Below are positions 7,305 through 17,083 of a DNA stretch of 47,781 nt, piece by piece; position 1 is the stretch's first letter; every line of letters begins with the position of its first letter. The position numbers and the translations under genes were made by a program. Source of the stretch: a virus; the IMG/VR virus record IMGVR_UViG_3300032116_000342, positions 1 to 47,781 of that record. The stretch is one strand, 5' to 3'. The notes under the pieces are model-generated. The model saw only the letters and a program-made list of their open reading frames with translations. It ran no database searches and was not told the origin of the DNA.

Positions 7305-8826
7305 GATTCTCGTACTGGGCGGCAACCGCTCAGGCAAGTCGCTCTGCACGTTCGTCGAGGATGCCCGTGCCGTCTGCGGGAAAGACCCGTACGGCAAGTA
7401 CCCAGAGAAGGACGGCATCCTGGCGATTGTCGGCAAGGACTGGAAGCACATCGGCCTTGTCGTCTACCCCATGCTGTTCATGGCGGGTGCGTTCAAGATC
7501 ATCAAGGACGAGCAGACCGGCGAGTGGCGGGCCTACAACCCGCTGACTGATTCGGCGCGAGAGAAGGAGGCCAAGCCAGCGCCTCCGCTGATTCCGCCTC
7601 GCATGGTGGCGAAGAAGTCGTGGATTTTGAAATCAGCGCGGTACATCCAGTCCTGCACGCTGACGAACGGCTGGCAGATTTACTTCTTCTCGTCTGAGGG
7701 AGAGCCTCCGCAGGGCTGGCAGGCGAACAGGGTCCACATCGACGAGGACGTAAACAACGGCGATGCGTGGGTTCCTGAGATGCAGGCTCGTCTCTCCGAC
7801 CGTCGCGGTGTGCTGTCTTGGTCGGCTATGCCGCACTCCCGGAATGACTCGCTTCAGTCGCTGGCAGAGCGGGCCGACAAGCTTGTCGAGCAAGGGGTCG
7901 AGAACCCGGCCATCGTCAAGTTCCAGCTGCGCTTTCTCGACAACCCCCATATCCCGTCCGATGAGAAGACCAAGCGCATCGAGGCGTGGGCTGCGCTGGG
8001 CGAGGACGTCTTGCGGATGCGCAGCGAGGGCGAGTTCATCAGCGACTCGATCCTCTGCTACCCCACGTTCGCCATGCACATTCATGGCTACGAGCGCACG
8101 GAGCTAGAGAACCTCACCGTGCCGCCCGACTGGTGCCGGTACGCGGCCATCGACCCTGGACACGCCGTGACGTCGGTGCTGTTTGCTGCCGTTCCGCCAG
8201 ACGAGTCGATGCTCTTGATCTACGACCAGCTCTATATCCGCAACTGCAACGCCATCATCTTCGGGGAGAAGATGCGCGAGAAGTGCATGGGGCAGAACTT
8301 CCACGCCTTCCTCATCGACATGCACGGCGGCCGCCTCCGGGAAATCGGGTCAGGCCGCCTGCCGGTCGAGCTGTACACGGAGGAGCTGAAGAAGCAGGGC
8401 GTGTCGAGCCAGACCACCGGGCACAGTTTTATTGCTGGCTGTGATGACATTCAGGCCCGCATGTCGGCCGTCCGCAACTACCTGCACATTCGCCCTGAGG
8501 GCAAGCCGACGCTGCGGGTGCTGCGGAGCGCCTGCCCCGACCTCGAGCGGGAAATGAAGCGCTACAAGCACAAGACCCAGCTGGTTGCCGGAACCTACGT
8601 GGTGACGGACCAGCCGAACACTCGGGGCGAAGTCCACGCCTGCCAGTGTCTTGAGTATTTGTGTGCCTATCGACCTCGATACCACAAGCCTAAGGTGGAT
8701 GCCGGTCCCGAACCCTGGTACGTCGACTGGATGCGGAAGCGCAAGAAGCGCATGGCCGCAGAGGCCGACGACTTCATCTTCTTAGGCCCACAGTCAGGAG
8801 CAAAATATGGAAGCCGAATCCTTTAG
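7120..8826 (+). CDS. terL: Terminase large subunit
   Basis: 568 aa, with a strong GGGAGGA ribosome binding site that fixes the start inside the upstream gene. The ATPase domain shows Walker A GGNRSGKS (67-74) and Walker B VHIDED (205-210). The nuclease domain shows YAAIDPGHA with the first acidic residue D345, and FHAFLIDMHGG with D400. It pumps DNA into the prohead using ATP and cuts the concatemer. Length and motifs match the Terminase_6-like large terminase group. It overlaps the next ORF by 20 bases. The portal follows, as in most tailed phages, but here the capsid genes lie upstream rather than downstream. Confidence 0.95.
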   Translation: MSKSRRKPPQISPLPSVKRLGAFQQSELKEMQAELASRRIEALKLYRPTPQQEEIHKCKASEILVLGGNRSGKSLCTFVEDARAVCGKDPYGKYPEKDGILAIVGKDWKHIGLVVYPMLFMAGAFKIIKDEQTGEWRAYNPLTDSAREKEAKPAPPLIPPRMVAKKSWILKSARYIQSCTLTNGWQIYFFSSEGEPPQGWQANRVHIDEDVNNGDAWVPEMQARLSDRRGVLSWSAMPHSRNDSLQSLAERADKLVEQGVENPAIVKFQLRFLDNPHIPSDEKTKRIEAWAALGEDVLRMRSEGEFISDSILCYPTFAMHIHGYERTELENLTVPPDWCRYAAIDPGHAVTSVLFAAVPPDESMLLIYDQLYIRNCNAIIFGEKMREKCMGQNFHAFLIDMHGGRLREIGSGRLPVELYTEELKKQGVSSQTTGHSFIAGCDDIQARMSAVRNYLHIRPEGKPTLRVLRSACPDLEREMKRYKHKTQLVAGTYVVTDQPNTRGEVHACQCLEYLCAYRPRYHKPKVDAGPEPWYVDWMRKRKKRMAAEADDFIFLGPQSGAKYGSRIL

Positions 8827-9166
8827 CCCGCCGACGGTCAGGATTGGCGACAGCGTGTACTGGTATCACGACCCGCTCACCTGCGCCGAGCCGGTGCTTG
8901 GGTGGATCGTGCAGCGGCCGGGCATCAACACGGTCTGCGTGCTGACGTTCAGTCCGCTCTCCGGCTTTCAGGAGAAGCCCTCCGTCCGGCACCGCGACGA
9001 TCCCGGTCTTCAGGAAAACCCCGACTGGCGGCAGTGGGGATGCTGGGAGTTCTCTCCGCAGACCGCACAGCTCAAGAAGCTCGACGGCTTGATGTCTCAG
9101 ATCGCCAACCTGACGGAACAGGTTGCCCTTGCAAGGAAGCAAAACGGTGGAACCAAGAACGGGTGA
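8807..9166 (+). CDS. Hypothetical protein between terminase and portal, 119 aa
   Basis: It overlaps the terminase end by 20 bases and the portal start by 20 bases. It begins MEAESFSPPTVRIGDSVYWY, with a beta-rich segment RIGDSVYWYHDP, then PVLGWIVQRPGINTVCVL and SVRHRDDPGL, suggesting a small SH3-like barrel. The C-terminal helix (KKLDGLMSQIANLTEQVALA) looks like a coiled coil. The same small-barrel-plus-helix design is common for proteins coded between terL and portal, whose function is mostly unknown. Confidence 0.6.
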   Translation: MEAESFSPPTVRIGDSVYWYHDPLTCAEPVLGWIVQRPGINTVCVLTFSPLSGFQEKPSVRHRDDPGLQENPDWRQWGCWEFSPQTAQLKKLDGLMSQIANLTEQVALARKQNGGTKNG

Positions 9167-11171
9167 GGATGCCCTGCGCTCGATTGCGCAAGGGTGGATC
9201 AAGAAGATCGAGCTGTCGCTGAAGCACAAGCGCCCCTTCACGGAAGACGCGAAGGAGGCGATGTGCTTCTTCGACGGTCCTCACAACTGGTTCTGGCGTG
9301 ACACGTACGCCCGGCACGAGTACGGCTACAACCGCACGATTGCGCCCCCCGCCTTTCGTATGCAGTGCAACCGTGTTTTCGAGGCCGTGAAGCTGTTCGG
9401 CAGCGTCATCTACCACCGCAATCCGGTGCGTACGGTCACGCCGGCCCGCTACCCGTTCGTCACGCCAGAGGTGGTTGGCGCCATGGACGACGCCAGCATG
9501 ATGGCGTACCAGCAGGCTGCCCAAGAGACGATGCGCCTGTCGGAGGTGCGCAAGGTGGCGGCCCTGCTGATGGAGCGATACTTGAACTACACCCCCAACG
9601 AGCTTGACCTCAAGACGCACAGTCGCCGCGTCGTGGACGAGGCCATCATCAAGGGGATGGGCGTGTGGTGGACGGAGCTTGTCCAGCTTCCCGGCACCAA
9701 CATGGCGCTCGTGGGGTCGTTCGCGGACAGCGTCGACAACTTTACGATGGACCCGGACGCCACCGAGATCGAGGACATTACGTGGTGCGCCCGCCGCTGC
9801 ACGCACCCGATCGACGTCGTGGCTCGTCAGTACGGCCTCGACCGGGAGCAGCTCAAGGGCCACCTCGAAGGCGTCAAGCCGATTGACGGCGATGCCGAGT
9901 CGCAGATTTTCAGCGACGACGACGCTCCCTACAAGGGGCGCCGTGTCGGCAAGAGTAATGAGCTGGTGACCTACTGGAAGATTTGGAGCAAGACGGGGCT
10001 GGGCGACCGACTCAAGGACATGCCCAAAGACCTCGTCGGCGCCTTCGACGGGCTGGGCGACAACTGCTACGTCGTGGTGTGCGAGGGCGTGAATTTCCCC
10101 CTCAACATGCCGCCGTCGATGCTGGAGGCTCCCGTCGAGGAGTCGGCTGGCGTGCCGCCGGACCTGTTCCGTGCGGTGCAGTGGCCGATCCCGTTCTGGG
10201 CAGAGGCGAATGGCTGGCCGTTCGTGCCGCTCGACTTCCACCGGAAGCCCGGCTACATCTGGCCCATCTCGCACATCAAGCCCGGCATTGGCGAGCTTCG
10301 GTTCATCAACTTCGCGCTGTCGTTCATCGCCCAGCGCGTTGCCGTCAGCTGCGAGACGCTGCTTGGCGTCAGCAAGGCTGCGGACCAAGACATCAAGGAT
10401 CAAATCCTTGCTGGCTCGGAAAAGGGATTCAAGGTCGTCGAGATCAGCGAAACGCTCGGCCGCAGCGTGAACGACCTCATCTCGGTCTTCCAGATGCCGG
10501 AGGTTTCTCCGGAGTTGTGGAAGATTTTGGAGGCCGTGACGGCGATGTTCGACAAGCGGGTCGGCCTGACCGAACTCGCCTACGCTATGACCTCCAGCCA
10601 GATACGGAGTGCCACAGAGGCGACCGTGAAGGCGGAGCAGCTGTCGGTGCGCCCAGACGACATGGCGAACCGGCTAGAAGACTCTATGAGTCTGCTGGCT
10701 CGCAGGGAGGCGTTTGCGGCCCGGTGGCTCTTGGAGCCGCAGGATGTCGAGCCGGTCATCGGGCCGCTTGGTGCCGCCGCATGGGCGCAGCACGTCAAGC
10801 CGCTGGACCCGGCGGTCCTGGCTCGGGAGTTCGAGTACCGCATCGAGGCCGGCTCGGCCCGCAAGCCGAACAAGGCGACCCGTGTCGAGCAGATGCAGGC
10901 CGCCCTCCAGACGCTTGGGCCGATCCTGCAAGGGCTGGTGCCGATGGGAGTCGTAGACCCGCTGAACGCCCTCATCACCGACTGGGCCGACAGCCTCGAC
11001 ATCGACGCCAAGCCGTACCTCATTCCACCCCCTCCGGCGCCGCCTGCGCCTGACCCATCCCAGCAGCCGCCCGCAGGCCCGGAGGGGGTGGGTGGGGGTT
11101 CTGAGGCTCCGCTGCCTCCAGAAGCCCCGCCGGCCGACATTCCGCAGGTGCCGCCAGAAATGCAGCCGTGA
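9147..11171 (+). CDS. Portal protein
   Basis: I start at GTG 9147, which has AAGGAAG seven bases upstream; a TTG at 9123 in the same frame has no such site. The 674-aa product begins MEPRTGEDALRSIAQGWIKK. It has a wing/stem-type layout: an early aromatic segment (HNWFWRDTYARHEYGYNR), NRVFEAVKLFGSVIYHRNPV, an extended beta-rich middle with ITWCARRCTHPIDVVARQYG, and a long helical C-terminal half with MTSSQIRSATEATVKAEQLS. It ends in a Pro-rich, probably disordered tail. Portals form the dodecameric DNA gate at the capsid vertex. Position after terL and length (typical of large podoviral or siphoviral portals) support the call. Confidence 0.85.
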   Translation: MEPRTGEDALRSIAQGWIKKIELSLKHKRPFTEDAKEAMCFFDGPHNWFWRDTYARHEYGYNRTIAPPAFRMQCNRVFEAVKLFGSVIYHRNPVRTVTPARYPFVTPEVVGAMDDASMMAYQQAAQETMRLSEVRKVAALLMERYLNYTPNELDLKTHSRRVVDEAIIKGMGVWWTELVQLPGTNMALVGSFADSVDNFTMDPDATEIEDITWCARRCTHPIDVVARQYGLDREQLKGHLEGVKPIDGDAESQIFSDDDAPYKGRRVGKSNELVTYWKIWSKTGLGDRLKDMPKDLVGAFDGLGDNCYVVVCEGVNFPLNMPPSMLEAPVEESAGVPPDLFRAVQWPIPFWAEANGWPFVPLDFHRKPGYIWPISHIKPGIGELRFINFALSFIAQRVAVSCETLLGVSKAADQDIKDQILAGSEKGFKVVEISETLGRSVNDLISVFQMPEVSPELWKILEAVTAMFDKRVGLTELAYAMTSSQIRSATEATVKAEQLSVRPDDMANRLEDSMSLLARREAFAARWLLEPQDVEPVIGPLGAAAWAQHVKPLDPAVLAREFEYRIEAGSARKPNKATRVEQMQAALQTLGPILQGLVPMGVVDPLNALITDWADSLDIDAKPYLIPPPPAPPAPDPSQQPPAGPEGVGGGSEAPLPPEAPPADIPQVPPEMQP

Positions 11172-11746
11172 CGGGACACAAACCTATGGGTGCCATGAGC
11201 GACGCTATCGACCTGCCGCCGGACATTGCCAACGCCTCGCACGAGGTGCGGTCGCACTACGTCCGCATGGTGCAGGACGGCCAGAGCCCCCGCTTTGCCG
11301 AGATGTGCGCTCTCCAGGCTCCTCCCGGCACGCGAGGCACAGATCGGGCCTTCATGCAGGGCCGCATGGCTGGCGAGTGGCTAAACGCTCTGCCAAAGAA
11401 GCAGGCGGCTTGGCTTATCAAGCAGGCGGAAGCAGCCGGGATCAGCACGACCGGCAAGTTCTACATGGGCGGAATCGCGGACAAGCGGGGCCACCTCGAC
11501 CCAGAGGCGTGGGTGGATTCGACCGCCGACATTCTCAAGGTGGCGAAGAAGCGCGACCTCGAAGTTCACGGAATCGTGGACTACGTGCCGCCCGAGAAAG
11601 GCCCACCGAAAGAGGTCGACATCAACCCCCGCATCCTTCGTGAGCATGTCCGCAAGGAGATGAAAGCCAACCCGAAGCTCAAGCGCGGAGAGGCGATCGA
11701 GAAGGTGAAGGACCGCATTGTGCCCCACTGGAAAAGGAAGAAGTGA
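11168..11746 (+). CDS. Hypothetical protein downstream of portal, 192 aa
   Basis: The longest frame starts with GTG overlapping the portal stop as GTGA; ATGs at 11186 and 11195 are alternatives. After a short N-terminus the protein has IANASHEVRSHYVRMVQDGQ, a helical middle (KKQAAWLIKQAEAAGISTTG) and a strongly basic C-terminus ending KVKDRIVPHWKRKK. The tract GKFYMGGIADKRGHLDPEAW is distinctive, but I cannot place it in a family. Helical, charged proteins at this position often serve as connector or scaffold-like factors. That is inference only. Confidence 0.6.
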   Translation: MTGHKPMGAMSDAIDLPPDIANASHEVRSHYVRMVQDGQSPRFAEMCALQAPPGTRGTDRAFMQGRMAGEWLNALPKKQAAWLIKQAEAAGISTTGKFYMGGIADKRGHLDPEAWVDSTADILKVAKKRDLEVHGIVDYVPPEKGPPKEVDINPRILREHVRKEMKANPKLKRGEAIEKVKDRIVPHWKRKK

Positions 11747-12078
11747 TGCCGAACAAGATCGAACGCCTGAACTCGATTGCCGGGCCAATCACGGTCACGG
11801 CCTCTGCTGCAACTAGCCCCAAGATTCCGTTCGGCCCTGCCGGCGGTGGCGTCATCATCGTGGACTCGCTGGCTGGGGGCGCAACCACGCTGGCGTGGCA
11901 CGTCGCCTTCGGTCCCGACCTTGAGGCTCGCCCGCTCTTCGACGGCACGACCGCTGTCACGACCAGCGTGACGGCTGGCCGAGCCTACGCCATTCCGGAT
12001 GCGGCCTTTGCGGCTCCGTACATCGTGGCCGTTGCCAATGCCGGCACTGCTTCCATTCGCATCAGCGTGAAGGGCTAG
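11746..12078 (+). CDS. Small beta-rich virion protein, 110 aa
   Basis: The ATG overlaps the upstream stop as TGATG. The product is short-stranded and rich in Ala, Gly, Thr and Val (PNKIERLNSIAGPITVTASA, then VIIVDSLAGGATTLAWHVAF and YIVAVANAGTASIRISVKG), like a small beta sandwich. It resembles the 119-aa protein at 46286 in size and strand pattern. Both precede a fibre or adhesin gene, so they may be fibre-associated or decoration-type proteins. No family is recognised with confidence. Confidence 0.6.
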   Translation: MPNKIERLNSIAGPITVTASAATSPKIPFGPAGGGVIIVDSLAGGATTLAWHVAFGPDLEARPLFDGTTAVTTSVTAGRAYAIPDAAFAAPYIVAVANAGTASIRISVKG

Positions 12079-12085
12079 ATCACAC

Positions 12086-15000
12086 ATGGCGCTCGTCAGG
12101 ATTCAGGTTCGTCGCGATCCGGCCGCCACATGGGCGGCAGCCAACCCGGTCCTCGCAGCTGGCGAGCCGGGCCTCGAGACGGATACTGGCAAGATCAAGT
12201 ACGGCGACGGCGTTCGCGCCTGGAACTCGCTGCCGTACTCGTCGGGCGTCAGCTTGGGCAGCAGCGTTCCGCCGGCGGCAGGGACGGCTGCGGCTGGGAC
12301 GAGCCAGGACGCTGCGCGAGCGGATCACTCGCATGCCCTGCCGACGAACCTTCAGGCCCAGACGATCCAGGCTTCCGGCAGTGCCTCTGTCGGCGGCACG
12401 CTGACCGTCACCGGGCAGCTTATTGGTGGCACGCACCGGCACAACGCTGCCGACATCAACGACCTTACGGCCGCCGTTTTCTCTCGCATCGTCTCGTCCA
12501 TCAAGGCCGGAGCGAACATCCAGGCGGAGGTCGACAGTGCAGCGCAGACGATCACGCTCAGCAGCACGTCCGCAGGCTCTGCACCACTGGTAATCACGCA
12601 GAATCCGATCGACTACGCAGCGACGAGCGGAACGGCCACCTTCTCTGCCACAGCCATCGGAGGCCGAGACACGCTTACCTACGAGTGGCAGGTATCCACA
12701 GACGGCGGCAACACGTGGGCCGCAGTTCCTGGCGCCAGCGGCTCTACACTCGTGCTTTCTGGCGTCACCGGCGCGATGAGCGGCAATCGCTATCGCCTTC
12801 AAGTGTCGTCGGGCACTGAGGTGGTGGTTTCAGCGCATGCCGTCCTGACTGCCGGCGGAGTGACCATTACCGCGCAGCCCCCCGACTCGACGGTCGACGT
12901 TGGCGGCACTGTCCGGTTGGCGGTGGCCGCATCGGCAGGGTCGACGGCCATCTCCTACCAGTGGCAGCAGTACAACGCGACATCCGACTCGTGGGCCGAC
13001 GTCCCAGAGGCCGACCTGCCCGTGTATTCGTTCATTGCCGCCGCCGCTACAGGCTCCTCTGGTAATCAGTATCGCGCCGTCGTGAGGGCGGCGGGCCAGA
13101 CGGTCGAGTCTCGCACTGCCGTCGTTGTGGTTCGCCCGGCGGCCGTATCGTTTCCGGTGCAGCCAGAGAGCACCACAGACGTTGCCGGCGCCGCCACGTT
13201 TGCCGCCGACGTTGTGGGTGGCACTGATCCGCTGGTACTGCGGTGGCAGAGGCTCGGTGGCGGCTCGTCTGCGTGGAGCAGCTCCAGTGTGTTTGAGGAC
13301 ATACCGGACGGGGCGTCTGGCGTGAGCGGCCAGGCCGCAGAGACGTTGTTGCTGACAAGCCAGACTGCGTCGCAGCATCTGCGCCGCTATCGCCTAAAGG
13401 TGACGGACGCAGACTCCCGCGTCGCCTACAGCGCAGAGGCCACGCTTCGCACGCTGTCTTTGGAGATAACCGCACACCCGGAGGACGTTTCAGCAACTTC
13501 TGGCGACACGCTGTCGGCATCCGCCTTCTCCGTGACAGCATCGGCCGACGGGGGCGTCACGTACCAGTGGCAGAAGTCAGTCAATAACGGCACGACTTGG
13601 TCGAACATCGCCGGAGCCACGTCTGCGACATACGGCGGATTTGCCGTCACGTTCCTCGACGACGGCGCGTTGTTTCGGTGCGCCGTGACTGGCGACGGCC
13701 AGACGCTGAACAGCGAGTCGGCCTCGCTGGCTGTAGCCGCGCCTGCGCTTACGATCACCACGCAACCCCAGAACGTCACCGCCACAGGATCGACCGCCAC
13801 CTTCTCCTTCGGCCACTCCGGCGGCCCGTCAGTTACGCCTCAGGTGTACTGGGAGTCGCGAACGGCCTCTACCGGGTGGGTGCGCATCCCTGGAGCCACC
13901 ACCACAACGCTCGCCGTTTCCGGCATCACGCCAGAAAACAACGGAACCGCATATCGTGGCGTCGTGCAGCGAGGCTCCGCCACCGCGTTCACCGACGCGG
14001 TCACGCTGACCGCTCCAGGCGCAATCATTTTCTTGCAGCCGCAAGACGCGACGGCAGCGTCCGGTAACGCCAGCTTCAGCGTGGACTTTACGTCCGTCGC
14101 TTGCTCTGCGCCGACAATTACGTGGCAGCTGCGCACCTCGCCAAGCGGCTCATGGTCTGCCGTTGCCGGCGCCGGGAGCGTCAAGACGCTTGAGATCGGA
14201 GGGCTGACGACATCGTTCAGCGGCTACCAATACCGCGCACTCGTGGCGTGCGGCGGAAGAGAGGTTGCGTCGAATCCAGCCACGCTCACGGTCCCAGTGC
14301 CTCCGGTCGTTATCACAACTCAGCCAAGCGACGCCACTGCCGCTCTGGCGCAGGCGACGTTTACGTTTGCCTTCTCCGGCGGCGACGGCTCTGCGCCCAG
14401 CATCGTGTGGGAGCGGGCGCTTCCAGGCGGCGCGTTTGCCGTCGTGCCCGGCGCCACTACGAACACGCTGGCGGTCAACGGCATAACGACATCCATGTCT
14501 GGCGCACAGTATCGTGCGACCGTGACTATCGGCTCTCAGTCCGCCACGACCCGCTCCGCAGTGCTGACCGTCGGCGGCGCCACGATCACGCTTCACCCCG
14601 TAGACGCCATTGCGGTCGATAGGGCCGCGACGTTCACCTTCGACTTCTCGTCGTCGTGCTCGTCGCCCTCAATTCAGTGGGAGAGCAAGCCGCCGACGTT
14701 CACCGTGTGGTCGCCGGTGCTCGGGGCCACTTCGCGCACCCTGTCTCTTACTAACCTGCTGCCGTCCGATTCCAACCGCCAATATCGTGCCGCCGTTGAG
14801 TGCGGCGGATCGGTTTCGTACTCCAGCGCTGCCACGCTGACCGTTCCGTCCTACGAGTTTTTTATCACCCAGCCCGGCTCTCAGAGCGTCAATGCCGGCG
14901 ACACCGTGACGTTCTCGTACCAGGGCATGTTCAATGTCCCGGATTACCAAGCGCGCTGGCAGATGCGGCGGATCGGCGGCGGCTGGTCTAATGTGGCTCG

Positions 15001-17068
15001 CGGTCAGTCCTACACCTTCAAAGCCAACGCTCGCGCGCACCACAACACCGAGTGGCGAGTGCAGGTTGCCACTCCTGGCGGCGTGCTGTTTAGTGCTGTA
15101 GCGAGGCTGACCGTTGGTAAGCTGACTTCGACCAAGCCAGTGGCGCTCGCCGGAACATCCGATCTCGTCGGCATCGCCTATGCGAAGGGTGCGTTCGTGG
15201 CGTTAGCATCTGACCAGACGGCCATCATTCGCCGATCCACAGACGGTGGCGACACGTGGCAGACGCACTGGCTTCCCGAGTCTCGCTACTGGGACGGCGT
15301 TACTGCCAGCCAGAACGGAGCGCTGTTCGCGTACGGCAGCGGCGAGAGCGGAACCGTCAACGCCGACTTTTCTCCACAAACCAACCCCAACACGCCGTTC
15401 AACTGGACGCCGACGTGGAGGGACGATCCCGACTCCCGCGTTGGCCCGAAGCGGACGGCCACTGTGGCGCGGAGCCTGGACGGCGGTAGGACGTGGGCAA
15501 AGCTCCAGCTTCCATTCTTCGCAGGCAACTGCCTGCGGATGTGGGGAACGAATTACAACAACGCGGTCGTGGCGTTCTTTTTCTCCGAGAGCCTGACGGG
15601 ACGGCGCAGCCGAGAGCACTGGTGGTTTGGGTCGCGCGCCGGAGCCGGCGGTGGGCGGCGTCGCAACGGACGGCTGAAGATGGCCGTGACGCTCAATGAT
15701 GGCGCCTCGTGGAGCGTCTTTGATTGGCCGCTGCCCCCGCAGGGTGGCGCCGTGTATCCACCTCCGCGCGCCCTTGTTCCAAAGCAGGTCGCCATCAGCC
15801 CGTCTGGGGTCATGGTGGTCGCCACTCGCGTGACAGACTTTGGCGCAGACAAGGAATACCCTGGCCTGCTGTTGACGAGAAACATAGCGGCAAGCGGCTG
15901 GGGCACGCCCACGACCGCATCGACGGCCACTATTAGGATTGCCACTAGTAACGGCAACTCAGCGCGCACCATCGCGACTGGCCTCCTTCGCACCGGCGGC
16001 GTGGTGGGCGACCTGACATACAGCCGCTCTCCGTCGCTGGCGGAAGGATTCAATGTGGGCCGCGCAATCACCAACCACGACGCCAATTCGGTCGAGTGGG
16101 TTCCCGGCGCCGGATTCATTGCTGCGCATGACAGGTATCGCGTGGCAATGATTTCTCAGGACGGAAACCTGTGGGGGGCCGTGCCGACCGAGCGCATCTT
16201 AGGCGAAGTGCCGCTGCACGTCGTGGGCAACGCGCTGTACGGCATCGACACGACGCTTCCCAATTACGAATGGGTGACGACAGCCACGTCTGAGTCGTAT
16301 CCCGACTTCGTCAACATGAATCTTGGCATCACGACCATCACGGACACGGTGAACTGCTGGGCGCACAGCCCGTCCGAGATCATGCTTCTTGAGACTGGTG
16401 GGTCGATTACGTGGATTCCTCGCGACGACGCTCCGAGCGCCAATCCCGGCGAGCTGGCCGACCCTGACTCGCCAGACGACCTCACCGTCGAATCTCGCTC
16501 ACAGTCCGCAGTCCTCTCTTGGACGCCGTCGCCGAGCGCGACCGCAAACCCACCGCAGCGATACGACGTGGAGTACACATCCGACGATGGCAGGACGTGG
16601 ACGACGCACACCGCTCCGGCCAGCACAGCTACTTCGCGCACGGTGTCGGGCTTGACGCGCGGCACGACGTACTACTTCAGGGTGGCGGCAGTGTTTTCGT
16701 CTGGGACAAAGGCGTACTCCGCGTGGAGCCCACCAGTCACGCCTGCCGCCTCGCCGCCTGGAGCGCCGGCGTGGGTTCGCGCCATGTGGAGCCAAGTGGC
16801 GCTGCCGGGCAATCCGCGAAGGATACTTGTCTCGTGGGGAGCGCCTACGGACGACGGAGGCGCTCCCATCACCTCGTACATCGTCCAGACGTCGGACGGC
16901 TTGGCCACCCTCGCCAACCATATTAACTTGACGCGGCTCACGGCGTTTATCGACCCCGCGCTTCTGCGCAGCCGTCCCGGCGGAGCCAACGCGGCGACGT
17001 TCCGCGTGCTCGCGGTCAATTCGGCAGGCATTAGCGCTGCAAGCCCCACGTCCGGTGTAGCCAGCTAG
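12086..17068 (+). CDS. Giant tail adhesin with Ig-like, propeller and FN3 domains, 1660 aa
   Basis: Residues 1-55 match the Mtd_N-type fibre attachment domain (VRIQVRRDPAATWAAANPVL, then AGEPGLETDTGKIKYGDG). From about 168 to 1010 I count nine Ig-like repeats, each with a strand like ITTQP..., a conserved YQW or WE core, a PGAT turn and a YR.V edge strand. About 1011-1460 is a BNR/sialidase-like propeller with repeats such as STDGGDTWQTHW, SLDGGRTW and LNDGASWSV. Two FN3 domains follow at about 1461 and 1560. It should project from the virion and bind host-surface glycans or proteins. The propeller may be an enzyme or a binder; I see no proven active site. Confidence 0.85.
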   Translation: MALVRIQVRRDPAATWAAANPVLAAGEPGLETDTGKIKYGDGVRAWNSLPYSSGVSLGSSVPPAAGTAAAGTSQDAARADHSHALPTNLQAQTIQASGSASVGGTLTVTGQLIGGTHRHNAADINDLTAAVFSRIVSSIKAGANIQAEVDSAAQTITLSSTSAGSAPLVITQNPIDYAATSGTATFSATAIGGRDTLTYEWQVSTDGGNTWAAVPGASGSTLVLSGVTGAMSGNRYRLQVSSGTEVVVSAHAVLTAGGVTITAQPPDSTVDVGGTVRLAVAASAGSTAISYQWQQYNATSDSWADVPEADLPVYSFIAAAATGSSGNQYRAVVRAAGQTVESRTAVVVVRPAAVSFPVQPESTTDVAGAATFAADVVGGTDPLVLRWQRLGGGSSAWSSSSVFEDIPDGASGVSGQAAETLLLTSQTASQHLRRYRLKVTDADSRVAYSAEATLRTLSLEITAHPEDVSATSGDTLSASAFSVTASADGGVTYQWQKSVNNGTTWSNIAGATSATYGGFAVTFLDDGALFRCAVTGDGQTLNSESASLAVAAPALTITTQPQNVTATGSTATFSFGHSGGPSVTPQVYWESRTASTGWVRIPGATTTTLAVSGITPENNGTAYRGVVQRGSATAFTDAVTLTAPGAIIFLQPQDATAASGNASFSVDFTSVACSAPTITWQLRTSPSGSWSAVAGAGSVKTLEIGGLTTSFSGYQYRALVACGGREVASNPATLTVPVPPVVITTQPSDATAALAQATFTFAFSGGDGSAPSIVWERALPGGAFAVVPGATTNTLAVNGITTSMSGAQYRATVTIGSQSATTRSAVLTVGGATITLHPVDAIAVDRAATFTFDFSSSCSSPSIQWESKPPTFTVWSPVLGATSRTLSLTNLLPSDSNRQYRAAVECGGSVSYSSAATLTVPSYEFFITQPGSQSVNAGDTVTFSYQGMFNVPDYQARWQMRRIGGGWSNVARGQSYTFKANARAHHNTEWRVQVATPGGVLFSAVARLTVGKLTSTKPVALAGTSDLVGIAYAKGAFVALASDQTAIIRRSTDGGDTWQTHWLPESRYWDGVTASQNGALFAYGSGESGTVNADFSPQTNPNTPFNWTPTWRDDPDSRVGPKRTATVARSLDGGRTWAKLQLPFFAGNCLRMWGTNYNNAVVAFFFSESLTGRRSREHWWFGSRAGAGGGRRRNGRLKMAVTLNDGASWSVFDWPLPPQGGAVYPPPRALVPKQVAISPSGVMVVATRVTDFGADKEYPGLLLTRNIAASGWGTPTTASTATIRIATSNGNSARTIATGLLRTGGVVGDLTYSRSPSLAEGFNVGRAITNHDANSVEWVPGAGFIAAHDRYRVAMISQDGNLWGAVPTERILGEVPLHVVGNALYGIDTTLPNYEWVTTATSESYPDFVNMNLGITTITDTVNCWAHSPSEIMLLETGGSITWIPRDDAPSANPGELADPDSPDDLTVESRSQSAVLSWTPSPSATANPPQRYDVEYTSDDGRTWTTHTAPASTATSRTVSGLTRGTTYYFRVAAVFSSGTKAYSAWSPPVTPAASPPGAPAWVRAMWSQVALPGNPRRILVSWGAPTDDGGAPITSYIVQTSDGLATLANHINLTRLTAFIDPALLRSRPGGANAATFRVLAVNSAGISAASPTSGVAS

Positions 17069-17083
17069 GCATGGAGGCGGTTG

